In this document: in pieces, positions 46,154 through 54,063 of the stretch
Layout of the letters: each line of letters opens with the position of its first letter
How positions within the stretch are numbered: the stretch's first letter is position 1
Notes under the pieces: generated by a model
The model's database searches: none
What the model was told of the DNA's origin: nothing
What the model saw: only the letters and a program-made list of their open reading frames with translations
DNA from: a virus
IMG/VR virus record: IMGVR_UViG_3300042923_000886
Coordinates: 1 to 54,063 of that record
Direction: 5' to 3' (one strand)
Length of the DNA stretch: 54,063 nt
Translations under genes and position numbers: made by a program

Positions 46154-48275
46154 AGCTACACCGGCAATGATGAAGCTGGCGAATGAAGATAAACCGGAAA
46201 AGAAAAAAATATATCAATGGTCAGATCAGAAATGTGAGGTATACAAATATGGATTATACATGAGGTGTCAATATTTGAATGGCATTCTCAAAGTATCATT
46301 CTTTCTCGCTAATTTAATGAGACTTGGTTTAAGATCCTCCGTATATGACCTATTCATAAATAAAGCTTCAGGAGAATTTATTACCTACGATCATGAAAAC
46401 AAGCGGTGGACAGAAGCAAAGTTGGATATGCTTTTCTGGCCGGAATACGTCAGGCACTCTGGTAAATGGATCAACAATGATGGGACTAATAATATCAAAC
46501 GTTATCTTGATGTCAAGAATGGAGGGTTTAAGGGACTACTAGATTATCAGTTGCAGGTAAGAAAAGATCAACTGATTCGCAGACACCGAAGAGAGACAGA
46601 CCCGTGGGATCTAGCAATGGAGCAGATACCGGAGAAACCAAAGGATTGGGATAAATGGGTTGATAAAGTTGGCTTGACTTCAAATTTTATTTTTTATGAT
46701 TATAAAAAGGGTGGAGCGACAGAAGGATACTGTTCCTGGTGCGAAAAGACAGTTCCGGTCAAACAGCCAAAAAATAACAAAACGGGGAAGTGCAGCTGCT
46801 GTGGGCATGACATTGTATATAAGTCCACTGGAAAGGTCGGAAACAACTTCTATACTGATACAGAAGTTATGTATCTGCTACAACGTTGTGAGGATGGATT
46901 TGTAGTAAGGGAATTCTCCGGATACCGGCATTATAGAAATGGAGATTATAGAAAACCAGAAATAACATACTTTGAAAGACGCAGGGTTATATACAATGAC
47001 CAACTATATCCAAGTGCATATTATTATGGTGAATATAAGCAAATGGAAAGCAGATGGATGGCCACAAATCCAGCATCATATTACTACTCATCAAATAGAG
47101 GAAAAGTATATGGTAAAACAATACCTTCTCTTTCTCAAAAAGAATTGAGTAGGACTGGGTTACCAGAAATGATCAAAGGGATTGAGAAGCTTGATCCGGA
47201 ATCCTACCTTTTGGCATTAAGATATGATAAATATCTAGAACAGATGGCAAAAGCAGGTCTGACAAGATTAGCATATGACATTGTAAGACGGAAAATTGAC
47301 TTAAAAGTAAAATTCACCGGAGAACTTCACAAGATGCTAGGGATTGACAAGCAAAAGCTCAAGCGGATCAGGAAGAATAACAGTGGGCATATATTTATGG
47401 AATGGATGACATACGAGACAAAACATAAAAAGAACGTACCGGATGAGGTAATCGCATGGTTTGAAAAGGAGGATATTCATCCGAACAATCTAAACTTTAT
47501 ATCAAATAATATGAGCGAGGTCAAAATTCATAATTATCTGAAGTGTCAAATAATAGTTACAGGTAAAAAATCAAGAGAGTTAATAACTACTTGGAAAGAT
47601 TATCTGGACATGGCTAAGAGACTGAAAATGGATGCAAATAATGAACTTATTTATAAACCGAAGAACTTAGTAAAAAGCCATAATGACATTGTTCTAATGA
47701 TTGAAAACAAGGAAGCAGCTATACAGGCAGGTGAAATAGCGAAGAAGTTTTCGAAGGTTGATAATATTTGCATTGAAAATAAGGCTAAGTATGAATTTGA
47801 AGATGAAAACTATGCCATTGTTGCTCCCAGGGGAATTGAGGACATCATTGTGGAAGGAAAGATATTACAACACTGCATGGACAAAACAGACCGATACTTT
47901 GACAGGATTAATCAACGGGAATCATATATTTTGTTCTTGCGGAAAAAGGATGATATCAAGAAACCATACTATACATTAGAAGTTGAGCCAAACGGTACCA
48001 TACGTCAGAAGCGCACTCTCGGTGATCGTCAGAATCCTGATATTAAAGAAGCTGCAAAGTTTTTAGAAAAATGGCAAAAGGAAATCCAGAAGAGATTGAC
48101 TAAAGCAGATCAAAAGCTTGCAGAGAGCAGTAAGAAAATGCGGATCGAAGGATACCGAAAACTAAGAGAGGATAAAGTAAGAGTTAGGGGTGGAATTTTT
48201 GCCGGTGAACTCTTAGCAGATATTCTTGAAGCTGATCTTATGGAAGCTGAGTTTAGCGAAAAGAGGTGTGGATAA
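46116..48275 (+). CDS. PcfJ-domain protein
   Basis: A 719-residue protein. A zinc-ribbon pair (YCSWCEKTV, CSCCGHD) lies near residue 195-220. The C-terminal third has the PcfJ signature: YAIVAPRGIEDIIVEGKILQHCM, RINQRESYILFLRK, KPYYTLEVEPNGTIRQKRTLGDRQN. PcfJ proteins are named from the conjugative plasmid pCF10 and are common in phages and ICEs; their role is unknown. ATG 46116 has aaggtgg upstream. Confidence 0.85.
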   Translation: MKKEMLLKLRKLEATPAMMKLANEDKPEKKKIYQWSDQKCEVYKYGLYMRCQYLNGILKVSFFLANLMRLGLRSSVYDLFINKASGEFITYDHENKRWTEAKLDMLFWPEYVRHSGKWINNDGTNNIKRYLDVKNGGFKGLLDYQLQVRKDQLIRRHRRETDPWDLAMEQIPEKPKDWDKWVDKVGLTSNFIFYDYKKGGATEGYCSWCEKTVPVKQPKNNKTGKCSCCGHDIVYKSTGKVGNNFYTDTEVMYLLQRCEDGFVVREFSGYRHYRNGDYRKPEITYFERRRVIYNDQLYPSAYYYGEYKQMESRWMATNPASYYYSSNRGKVYGKTIPSLSQKELSRTGLPEMIKGIEKLDPESYLLALRYDKYLEQMAKAGLTRLAYDIVRRKIDLKVKFTGELHKMLGIDKQKLKRIRKNNSGHIFMEWMTYETKHKKNVPDEVIAWFEKEDIHPNNLNFISNNMSEVKIHNYLKCQIIVTGKKSRELITTWKDYLDMAKRLKMDANNELIYKPKNLVKSHNDIVLMIENKEAAIQAGEIAKKFSKVDNICIENKAKYEFEDENYAIVAPRGIEDIIVEGKILQHCMDKTDRYFDRINQRESYILFLRKKDDIKKPYYTLEVEPNGTIRQKRTLGDRQNPDIKEAAKFLEKWQKEIQKRLTKADQKLAESSKKMRIEGYRKLREDKVRVRGGIFAGELLADILEADLMEAEFSEKRCG

Positions 48276-48277
48276 GA

Positions 48278-48604
48278 ATGGGTGGACATGATCATCACAT
48301 TGTATTCCGCTCCCAGAGAGGGCTTGATATTGAAGATAATATGATTGAATTATCCTATGAGCAGCATTTAGGAAACAATAGCCCTCATATGAACAAGGAG
48401 GTTAATCTGAAACTTAAAAAAGATTTACAGAACTATTATTACGAACGGTTTCCGGATGATGAGTACTCAATATCAGAGATAGCCATAATTCTGAAAAAAT
48501 CGGAGAAATACATAGAAAAGCATTTTCGAAAGGTAAAGAATTTCGCGGGTATATATAAGCGAGACGAAATCATCAAGAAACTGATGGGTGGAAAATTTTA
48601 TTAG
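48278..48604 (+). CDS. Small HNH-like phage protein, prophage 2
   Basis: A 108-residue homologue of 12249-12575, starting MGGHDHHIVFRSQRGLD and ending KLMGGKFY, with NMIELSYEQH in between. ATG 48278 follows gaggtgtg. It may nick DNA. Confidence 0.65.
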   Translation: MGGHDHHIVFRSQRGLDIEDNMIELSYEQHLGNNSPHMNKEVNLKLKKDLQNYYYERFPDDEYSISEIAIILKKSEKYIEKHFRKVKNFAGIYKRDEIIKKLMGGKFY

Positions 48605-48615
48605 GAGGCAAGATT

Positions 48616-49899
48616 ATGGTAAGTGATGAAGTAATGGAAGTGGTCCAAGAGCAAAGTTATGAGACGATTAAAGGAATACTTCGCGGAAAACTGAGTAGTG
48701 TAGCGGAAAGCTTTGTTAGCATTGGATTTCGCCTGAAGCAGATCCGGGATGCAGAGATGTACAAGGAAGATGGGTATAGAGACATATGGGAATTTGCAGA
48801 GCAAGAGTTTAGTCTCAGTCAAGCCAGTACATCGAGATTTATGAGTATCAATGATAAATACGCGGTAGACGGGAATAGTCCTCTTCTCTTACCTCAATTT
48901 GCAGGGTTTGGATGGAGTAAATTGTCTGAGATGTTATCATTGACCGATGAACAGCTTAAGTTGGTATCCGATCGGACAACCAGAGTGGAAATTCGGGAAA
49001 TTAAGAAGATGAATACGGAAGAAAAAGAGCCGGAAAATGAAGTTTATGCGCATGCGCATGAAACGGAGGAAAGCCTTGATAATACTCAATCCCAACCTCA
49101 TTTTTCAGAGGGTGAAAATTACCGTTTTCCGAATGCAAATGAACTACTCACCGACTTCTTCCGACTGAAGGATAAAAGACCGGTGATGAAGGATCTCGCA
49201 AGGCTTATGTTAGGGAAGCCAATCGATAAAGAGAGTGGGCTTAAGGCAGCAGAGCTGATCAATCCTTCTGGCCATTTGATGTATCGAAAAGGAATGGCGA
49301 TCCTGATGTTTGAAGAAGATCATATCAAATACAACAAATTTGGTGGACAGACTATAGACTTTACATATATGGATTTTCTGCATGATTTGTTAATGGTATT
49401 CGATATGTCAATGACAGATCCATGGGTGGCATTCTACGGAGAACCGGTACCGGATCCTATTCCTGAGCCGGTGGTACCGAAGCAGCAGATTAAGCCAATT
49501 GAACAGAAGCCGGAACCGGTGAAGGAAAGCAAGCCTACTCCTAAGCCAGAACAGAAGAAGCCGGAGCCTGTGAAAGAAGAAGCTTCTCTTCCTGGGCAGA
49601 TAGAGATTAATGATTATCCAGAGGTGGTACCGGAGCAATCGGATGAAGATAATCAAGAAGACACTTCATGGCAGCAGGATCAGGAAGAACAATCCGTGAA
49701 TGAGCCTGAGGAACAATTTGAGGTAGTAGAGGCTGATATCGTTCATTCACAGGAACCGGTAGCAAAGCCGGAGATTGAAGTAAGATACGATGAAGCAACC
49801 GGTGAGGTTGAAGTTTGTTTGGATGGTAAGGGAATTAAACTGATCCGGGTAATAGATACCGGTACCGGAGAGAGTTGGGAAGTAGCAATCAATCAGTAG
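48616..49899 (+). CDS. Large phage protein with Pro/Glu/Lys-rich linker
   Basis: A 427-residue protein. The first ~140 residues (SFVSIGFRLKQIRDAEMYKEDGYRDIWEFAEQEFSLSQ, ASTSRFMSIND, KLSEMLSLTDEQL) look like a DNA-binding or partition-type helical domain. The centre is a EPVKESKPTPKPEQ-type linker. The end is a small beta domain (VEVCLDGKGIKL). It has aggagg upstream and directly precedes the second repeat copy. Family unknown to me. Confidence 0.6.
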   Translation: MVSDEVMEVVQEQSYETIKGILRGKLSSVAESFVSIGFRLKQIRDAEMYKEDGYRDIWEFAEQEFSLSQASTSRFMSINDKYAVDGNSPLLLPQFAGFGWSKLSEMLSLTDEQLKLVSDRTTRVEIREIKKMNTEEKEPENEVYAHAHETEESLDNTQSQPHFSEGENYRFPNANELLTDFFRLKDKRPVMKDLARLMLGKPIDKESGLKAAELINPSGHLMYRKGMAILMFEEDHIKYNKFGGQTIDFTYMDFLHDLLMVFDMSMTDPWVAFYGEPVPDPIPEPVVPKQQIKPIEQKPEPVKESKPTPKPEQKKPEPVKEEASLPGQIEINDYPEVVPEQSDEDNQEDTSWQQDQEEQSVNEPEEQFEVVEADIVHSQEPVAKPEIEVRYDEATGEVEVCLDGKGIKLIRVIDTGTGESWEVAINQ

Positions 49900-49957
49900 T
49901 TTAGAGCCATTTAGTATACATATCACAATGCTTCTGAATGGCCATGTCATAGCTAAT

Positions 49958-49979
49958 CCCGGAGGCTGAGACCTCCGGG
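49958..49979 (+). promoter_or_regulatory. Hairpin upstream of a ribosome-binding site, copy 2
   Basis: Same 8-bp stem as at 12636-12657 with one loop base changed. Confidence 0.55.
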
Positions 49980-49993
49980 GGAAAGGAAACATA

Positions 49994-50518
49994 ATGAATA
50001 GAATTACATCGGTTACAGAAGATGCTAAAGAAATGGATATGCTCCAGCTGGCATATAATAAAGTCTTTATGAAGGATGGATGGGCATGGTACAGGGATTA
50101 TGATAGAGAAATTCCGGTGATCGACCTAATAAAGGAGATAATACATCATCACAATTTTGATGCTGAGTTAATTTGTGCTGATCCGGATGAATTCGGAGAT
50201 ATCATGATGGATAACCTGCAGTATGGTACGGATGGTATTGACGGAGTGATAGCAATATTGTATCAGACATTGTGGGCAATGACTGATATGAGAGAGCGAT
50301 TAAAAACATATGAGGATACTAGCTTAGAACCAGAGGAAGTAGAAGATCTTAAGAATTCAGAGGACTACTGGCACCGAGAAGCAATCAAATGGGCAGCGCG
50401 GTTAGGAGAGAATAAAATCAAATTCCGTAATCTACTCAATCAATTCGGAATTCCAGAGGATGATTTCAAGGATGATGAGTTAGAGAAGTTTTTATATTCC
50501 AACCGGCAGCAGGATTAA
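49994..50518 (+). CDS. Hypothetical phage protein, second copy
   Basis: Second copy of 12672-13196, differing by one silent base and one Ser-to-Pro change near residue 64. See that entry for the description. Confidence 0.65.
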   Translation: MNRITSVTEDAKEMDMLQLAYNKVFMKDGWAWYRDYDREIPVIDLIKEIIHHHNFDAELICADPDEFGDIMMDNLQYGTDGIDGVIAILYQTLWAMTDMRERLKTYEDTSLEPEEVEDLKNSEDYWHREAIKWAARLGENKIKFRNLLNQFGIPEDDFKDDELEKFLYSNRQQD

Positions 50519-50533
50519 TATAGGAGGATGCAA

Positions 50534-51097
50534 TTGAAAACCCAAGAGACAATTGATATTGAGAAAAAATTATATTCCAATACAGTAAGAATGGGTGTGT
50601 ATGGAGCATTCGAGGTTACATTCGGGAGAGAAAGGGTTGATTACATAACAGTGGACCGTAAAGGGATTTGGAGAGCTTACGAGGTCAAAGTTACGAAAGC
50701 TGATTTTCATTCTAAGGCTGCTAAGAGCTTTATCGGTAATTATAACTATTATGTTATGCCGGAATGGCTGTATGAGGAAGTGAGAGCGGAAATACCTACT
50801 CATATAGGAGTAATGGATGGAGTTAGTGTATTAAAGAAACCTAAGAAAGTACCATTATCATTACCTGTTGAAACGTTGTTTATCAATATTGTATGTGCTC
50901 TTAATCGGGAAGCTGATAAATATTATAACAATCAGGATGAGGATATTATTGCAAAATATAGAAGAGCATTAGATAGACTCGAAAAAGAAAAGGATAAGAA
51001 CTATAAAAATATGTGTGAGTGGATGGACAAATATTACAGACTTAAGGAAAAAGTTGAGAGCAAAGAGTCTAACCTATTTTCCACAGACACCTGGTAA
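50534..51097 (+). CDS. MmcB-like nuclease-fold protein, second copy
   Basis: Identical to 13212-13775, including the TTG start and AGGAGG at the same spacing. Confidence 0.65.
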   Translation: MKTQETIDIEKKLYSNTVRMGVYGAFEVTFGRERVDYITVDRKGIWRAYEVKVTKADFHSKAAKSFIGNYNYYVMPEWLYEEVRAEIPTHIGVMDGVSVLKKPKKVPLSLPVETLFINIVCALNREADKYYNNQDEDIIAKYRRALDRLEKEKDKNYKNMCEWMDKYYRLKEKVESKESNLFSTDTW

Positions 51098-51353
51098 CAT
51101 CAAAAATAAGCCTAACTGCCTTGATCATACCTAAGTCTACATAATCACAATCAAATATAAACTCACCTTTGTTTTCCTTGAAGACTTTAATCTCTTTGAT
51201 ATTAAACCGGTAGCGCATACCATCTATTTCAACACCAAAAGAAACAGGTCTAAATTCACCGACAGTGTTATAAACAGCTGTAACGCAGATAGATAGTCCG
51301 GATCTCAAAGTATTACGGTTTGTATAGGGACGAAAGCCAAAGGCAGTAGGCAT
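51069..51353 (-). CDS. Minus-strand accessory gene, second copy
   Basis: Identical to 13747-14031, with the same promoter and LexA-like box. Confidence 0.65.
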   Translation of the reverse strand: MPTAFGFRPYTNRNTLRSGLSICVTAVYNTVGEFRPVSFGVEIDGMRYRFNIKEIKVFKENKGEFIFDCDYVDLGMIKAVRLIFDVTRCLWKIG

Positions 51354-51389
51354 AGTTATCACCTCATTAATATTTATTGACAGTTTATA

Positions 51390-51418
51390 ATTATAGAACA
51401 TTTGTTTGTATTTTGCAA
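51390..51418 (-). promoter_or_regulatory. Promoter with LexA-like box, second copy
   Basis: Identical to 14068-14096; the box is at 51396-51407. Confidence 0.5.
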
Positions 51419-51436
51419 GAAGGGAGATATAGGAAC

Positions 51437-51871
51437 ATGGCAATATTGAATTATACAACGACCATAGATGCATTTAAGACGGTATCTGAGATCGAATACA
51501 TATTGATGAAGCATAAGGCTAAATCAATCATGAAGGAATTCAATGGAGAAAGTATCACAGGATTATCCTTTTTGATTGATACCGGATTTAATCAAGTACC
51601 AATAAAGATGCCGGTCAAGGTTAATGAATGTTTAGCTGTTCTGAAGAGAGAAAAGCGAAGTGGTACAAGAACGATAAAGGATACCAAAGATCAGGCTGAG
51701 AGAGTAGCATGGAGAATTCTGAAGGATTGGATAGAGGCTCAGATGGCACTATTGGATATTGAGATGGTTCGTATGGAAGAGATATTCATGCCTTACATAG
51801 TTGATGCAGCCGGCCGGACACTGTATGAGAAGCTGGAAGAGAAGCAATTTCTTCTGACAACTCAGGAATAG
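51437..51871 (+). CDS. Conserved phage hypothetical protein, second copy
   Basis: Identical to 14115-14549. Confidence 0.65.
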   Translation: MAILNYTTTIDAFKTVSEIEYILMKHKAKSIMKEFNGESITGLSFLIDTGFNQVPIKMPVKVNECLAVLKREKRSGTRTIKDTKDQAERVAWRILKDWIEAQMALLDIEMVRMEEIFMPYIVDAAGRTLYEKLEEKQFLLTTQE

Positions 51872-51882
51872 GAGGAAGTAAT

Positions 51883-52152
51883 TTGACACTAAATGAAATT
51901 AAGGATGGAGTAATGGCACGTTTTGTAGCCGGGGAAGAGGTAACCATCCGAATAATCAACGATAAAGGAAAGACAACCGGTACATATAAGGCAACAATAG
52001 ATAGGTTTTGCCCTTCCCATATAAGCGTATTTCATAACAATTATTATGAGAGCTTCTCCTATTGGGAATTCATGAAGTATGCAGTAAAGTACAATCAGAA
52101 GAAGAGATCAGGAGAAAAGCCGGCTAGGGTAAGAAGATCAAAGTACGCGTAG
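51883..52152 (+). CDS. Small basic phage protein, second copy
   Basis: Identical to 14561-14830. Confidence 0.6.
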   Translation: MTLNEIKDGVMARFVAGEEVTIRIINDKGKTTGTYKATIDRFCPSHISVFHNNYYESFSYWEFMKYAVKYNQKKRSGEKPARVRRSKYA

Positions 52153-52201
52153 TTGATAAGGTAAATTAAGATTTAGCTCATTGAGCGGAAAGAAGGTAAC
52201 T

Positions 52202-52555
52202 ATGAAAAAAGCAATAGAAATTCAACAGGAAAATGCAAAAACTCTCTTTGAACTTATTAAGGAGAACCCAGATTTACCAATTGTTCCTATGGTAGCAACG
52301 GAAATCGCTGCTAGTGATGATTACTCATACTGGATGGGTAGTTGGGGTAAGGCAGAAATAGATAGTTACACTTGTCATGATGATCATATGGTTTATTTAT
52401 CAGACGGAGTTAATGATATCTTTGATGATGTCCTAGAGGATACACTGGAAATACCGGACGGATTGACAGAAGAGGAACAAGATAAATTTATCGAAGATGC
52501 GGTTATGGGGCTCGATTGGACAAAGGCAATTATTGTTAGAATTGAACTTCCATAA
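52202..52555 (+). CDS. Acidic hypothetical phage protein, second copy
   Basis: Identical to 14880-15233. Confidence 0.6.
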   Translation: MKKAIEIQQENAKTLFELIKENPDLPIVPMVATEIAASDDYSYWMGSWGKAEIDSYTCHDDHMVYLSDGVNDIFDDVLEDTLEIPDGLTEEEQDKFIEDAVMGLDWTKAIIVRIELP

Positions 52556-52583
52556 TAAGCTCATTGGAGCAGAAAGGATTTAT

Positions 52584-52949
52584 ATGGTTGAGGGTAAGCT
52601 AAGAGTTATTCAAGGTGGAAGCGTAACATTCTGGTATCCCGGGTGTAAAGAATACCATTCAATACATGTTGAAGGATCAGAACATCCAGTATGGAGTTTC
52701 AATGGTGATTATGAGAGTCCAACGTTTACTCCATCAGTATTAGTCTGAAGCGGTCATTATGTACCAGGAGCAAAGAGTGATGATTGCTGGTGTAACTTCA
52801 AGGAACGTTTTCCAGAGGAAGAGGAACCACCTTTTAAGTGCGGCATATGTCATAGCTTTGTTACCAATGGAAAGATACAGTATCTCGGAGATTGCACCCA
52901 TGAATTAGCAGGTCAGACAATCGACATGGTACTGCCAAGTGAGTGCTAA
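52584..52949 (+). pseudogene. DUF6527-family protein with in-frame TGA, second copy
   Basis: Identical to 15262-15627, including the in-frame TGA at 52746-52748. Confidence 0.75.
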
Positions 52950-52986
52950 ACTGAAAAATTTATAATTGTACATTGAAAACTGAATA

Positions 52987-53015
52987 TTGATAGTTGATAG
53001 TAATAACTATATAAT
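52987..53015 (+). promoter_or_regulatory. Promoter of the DUF6602 cassette, second copy
   Basis: Identical to 15665-15693 (TTGATA, 17 bp, TATAAT). Confidence 0.65.
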
Positions 53016-53051
53016 GGACGTAGGAATAACATTAGAATAGGGGATAGATAT

Positions 53052-53858
53052 ATGAATGCTGTTATAGGTGCAATTATTGAAAATATGAAAAACATAGAAA
53101 TAATCTTTGAACCAACTATTGAAGCTTTCGTAAAAGACACAAAACACACTGGTGATAGCAAAGAAGTGACTGTTGCAAATTTTATTGGAAGCTTCTTCCC
53201 AAGTTCATATGCTATAAAAAAAGGTCCTATCTATAATTTGGAATCTAATTCTCAAGAAATTGATTGTGTAATTTTGGCTCCAAATCATCCACTGCTTTTA
53301 ACTCCTAAAAGGGAAGTGATTTTAGCTGAAGGGGTATATGCTGCAGTCGAGGTCAAGCCAGATATTACAACTTTAACTAATAAATCAGAATTCCATCGCG
53401 CATTATTACAAATACAATCAGTGAAAAAACTAAAAAGAACTTTACGTCTTTTGGATACTGGAAGTGTTCCTGATGAATTACAAAGAATACCATCAGTAAT
53501 ATTTTCAAAAAAATCAAGAACAGCGATTGAAACTATTGAGTATATGAAAAGAAGTATAAAAAGTGAAGCTATTGCACCATTTGAATTACCAGATTTAATT
53601 TTTACAATGGATCATGGTTTGATTTATCATACTACTCATATAGAGAAAACTATTTTTACCGAATGGGTAAAACAATATTCTTCTTCTTATAATGGAGAAA
53701 GGTTTATACATATAGATACAATGGGTGAAAATAGCTTGACGATGTTTTTAATAATTCTATTAAGTTTTAGGCCACCTGAACCTACGATATCTAATCATAT
53801 TATTTTAGAATATTTAAAGGATTCTATTAGTGTCCCATTTCATGTGATGATGCCTTAA
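53052..53858 (+). CDS. DUF6602 nuclease-like protein, second copy
   Basis: Identical to 15730-16536, with the same promoter and terminator. Confidence 0.7.
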   Translation: MNAVIGAIIENMKNIEIIFEPTIEAFVKDTKHTGDSKEVTVANFIGSFFPSSYAIKKGPIYNLESNSQEIDCVILAPNHPLLLTPKREVILAEGVYAAVEVKPDITTLTNKSEFHRALLQIQSVKKLKRTLRLLDTGSVPDELQRIPSVIFSKKSRTAIETIEYMKRSIKSEAIAPFELPDLIFTMDHGLIYHTTHIEKTIFTEWVKQYSSSYNGERFIHIDTMGENSLTMFLIILLSFRPPEPTISNHIILEYLKDSISVPFHVMMP

Positions 53859-53867
53859 ATGTTTATG

Positions 53868-53905
53868 AACTACCAACTATCAGTATTCGGTTGGTAGTTT
53901 TTTAT
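53868..53905 (+). terminator. Terminator after DUF6602, second copy
   Basis: Identical to 16546-16583. Confidence 0.85.
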
Positions 53906-53951
53906 TGCGACAAACTGAAATTTAGCTGCATGGCAGCAGAAAGGAATAACA

Positions 53952-54063
53952 ATGGCACAGAGAGATATTATCAGACCAAAGGTTACATATCACAATGCTA
54001 CAGACATGGCCTATTATCCAAACGACCTAAAGACTGAATTGCAGTGGAAAAAGCTCGGATATA
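53952..54063 (+). CDS. Small hypothetical phage protein, second copy, 3' cut by the window end
   Basis: First 112 bp of the gene at 16630-16845, identical so far as visible. Confidence 0.55.
   Translation, partial: MAQRDIIRPKVTYHNATDMAYYPNDLKTELQWKKLGY

Larger units (their letters stand above)
49909..54063 (+). repeat. 4,155-bp direct repeat, copy 2 (runs to the window end)
   Basis: Repeats 12587-16741 with four base differences, at 49955, 49967, 50065 and 50183. The left boundary is the change from unique sequence into atttagtatacata. The right boundary is not reached. Confidence 0.95.

Noticed and set aside
1-54063. CRISPR arrays
   Set aside because: No series of regularly spaced identical repeats of 20-40 bp was noticed anywhere in the window.

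Overview
The window is a low-GC Gram-positive chromosome segment, most likely from a Lachnospiraceae-like member of the Clostridia. The grounds are low GC, strong AGGAGG ribosome-binding sites, phage families typical of that group (DUF739, XkdX, Spo0A C-terminal domain, PcfJ, AcrIIA9) and a YifB/ComM gene at the left edge. Almost everything else is temperate siphophage DNA. Family names come from recognising motifs; no database search was run.

Region 1 (1-645) is the 5'-truncated host comM gene. It is cut at its conserved LVAAM motif, so this is the attL of prophage 1. Region 2 (647 to about 36.45 kb) is prophage 1, complete or nearly so: a large serine integrase and CI-like repressor on the minus strand, divergent operators and a Cro-like gene, and an early operon with a Spo0A-like DNA-binding protein, a tandem OB-fold SSB, an HUH-type Rep, an RNase H-like protein, a helicase-methyltransferase fusion and nucleases. 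A late regulator follows, then an HK97-type head module, a siphovirus tail module with a -1 frameshift in the tail chaperone gene, receptor-binding proteins, holin and amidase.

Region 3 (about 36.45-37.99 kb) sits between the prophages and carries a probable superinfection-exclusion protein (Ltp repeats) and a small membrane protein. Region 4 (37.99 kb to the end) is the left half of a second, related prophage: a different serine integrase, repressor and promoter region, an SSB/HUH Rep/RNase H-like module in the same order as prophage 1, then an AcrIIA9-like anti-CRISPR protein, DUF7666, PcfJ and HNH-like genes. From 49909 to the window end it repeats 12587-16741 of prophage 1 almost base for base; the second prophage's structural genes lie outside the window.

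The most interesting signal is at 33645-34387. The receptor-binding protein gene ends in a variable tip, and a second, promoterless tip lies head-on against it on the minus strand. Both tips are bordered by the same partly conserved 54-bp sequence in inverted orientation and in the same reading phase. Inversion would swap the expressed C-terminus, as in an invertible host-range switch, although no invertase gene is visible nearby. Other notable signals are a three-hairpin element just upstream of both HUH rep genes, the 4.1-kb repeat whose only differences lie in its first 275 bp, a self-contained DUF6602 cargo cassette, and recurrent hairpins immediately upstream of ribosome-binding sites.
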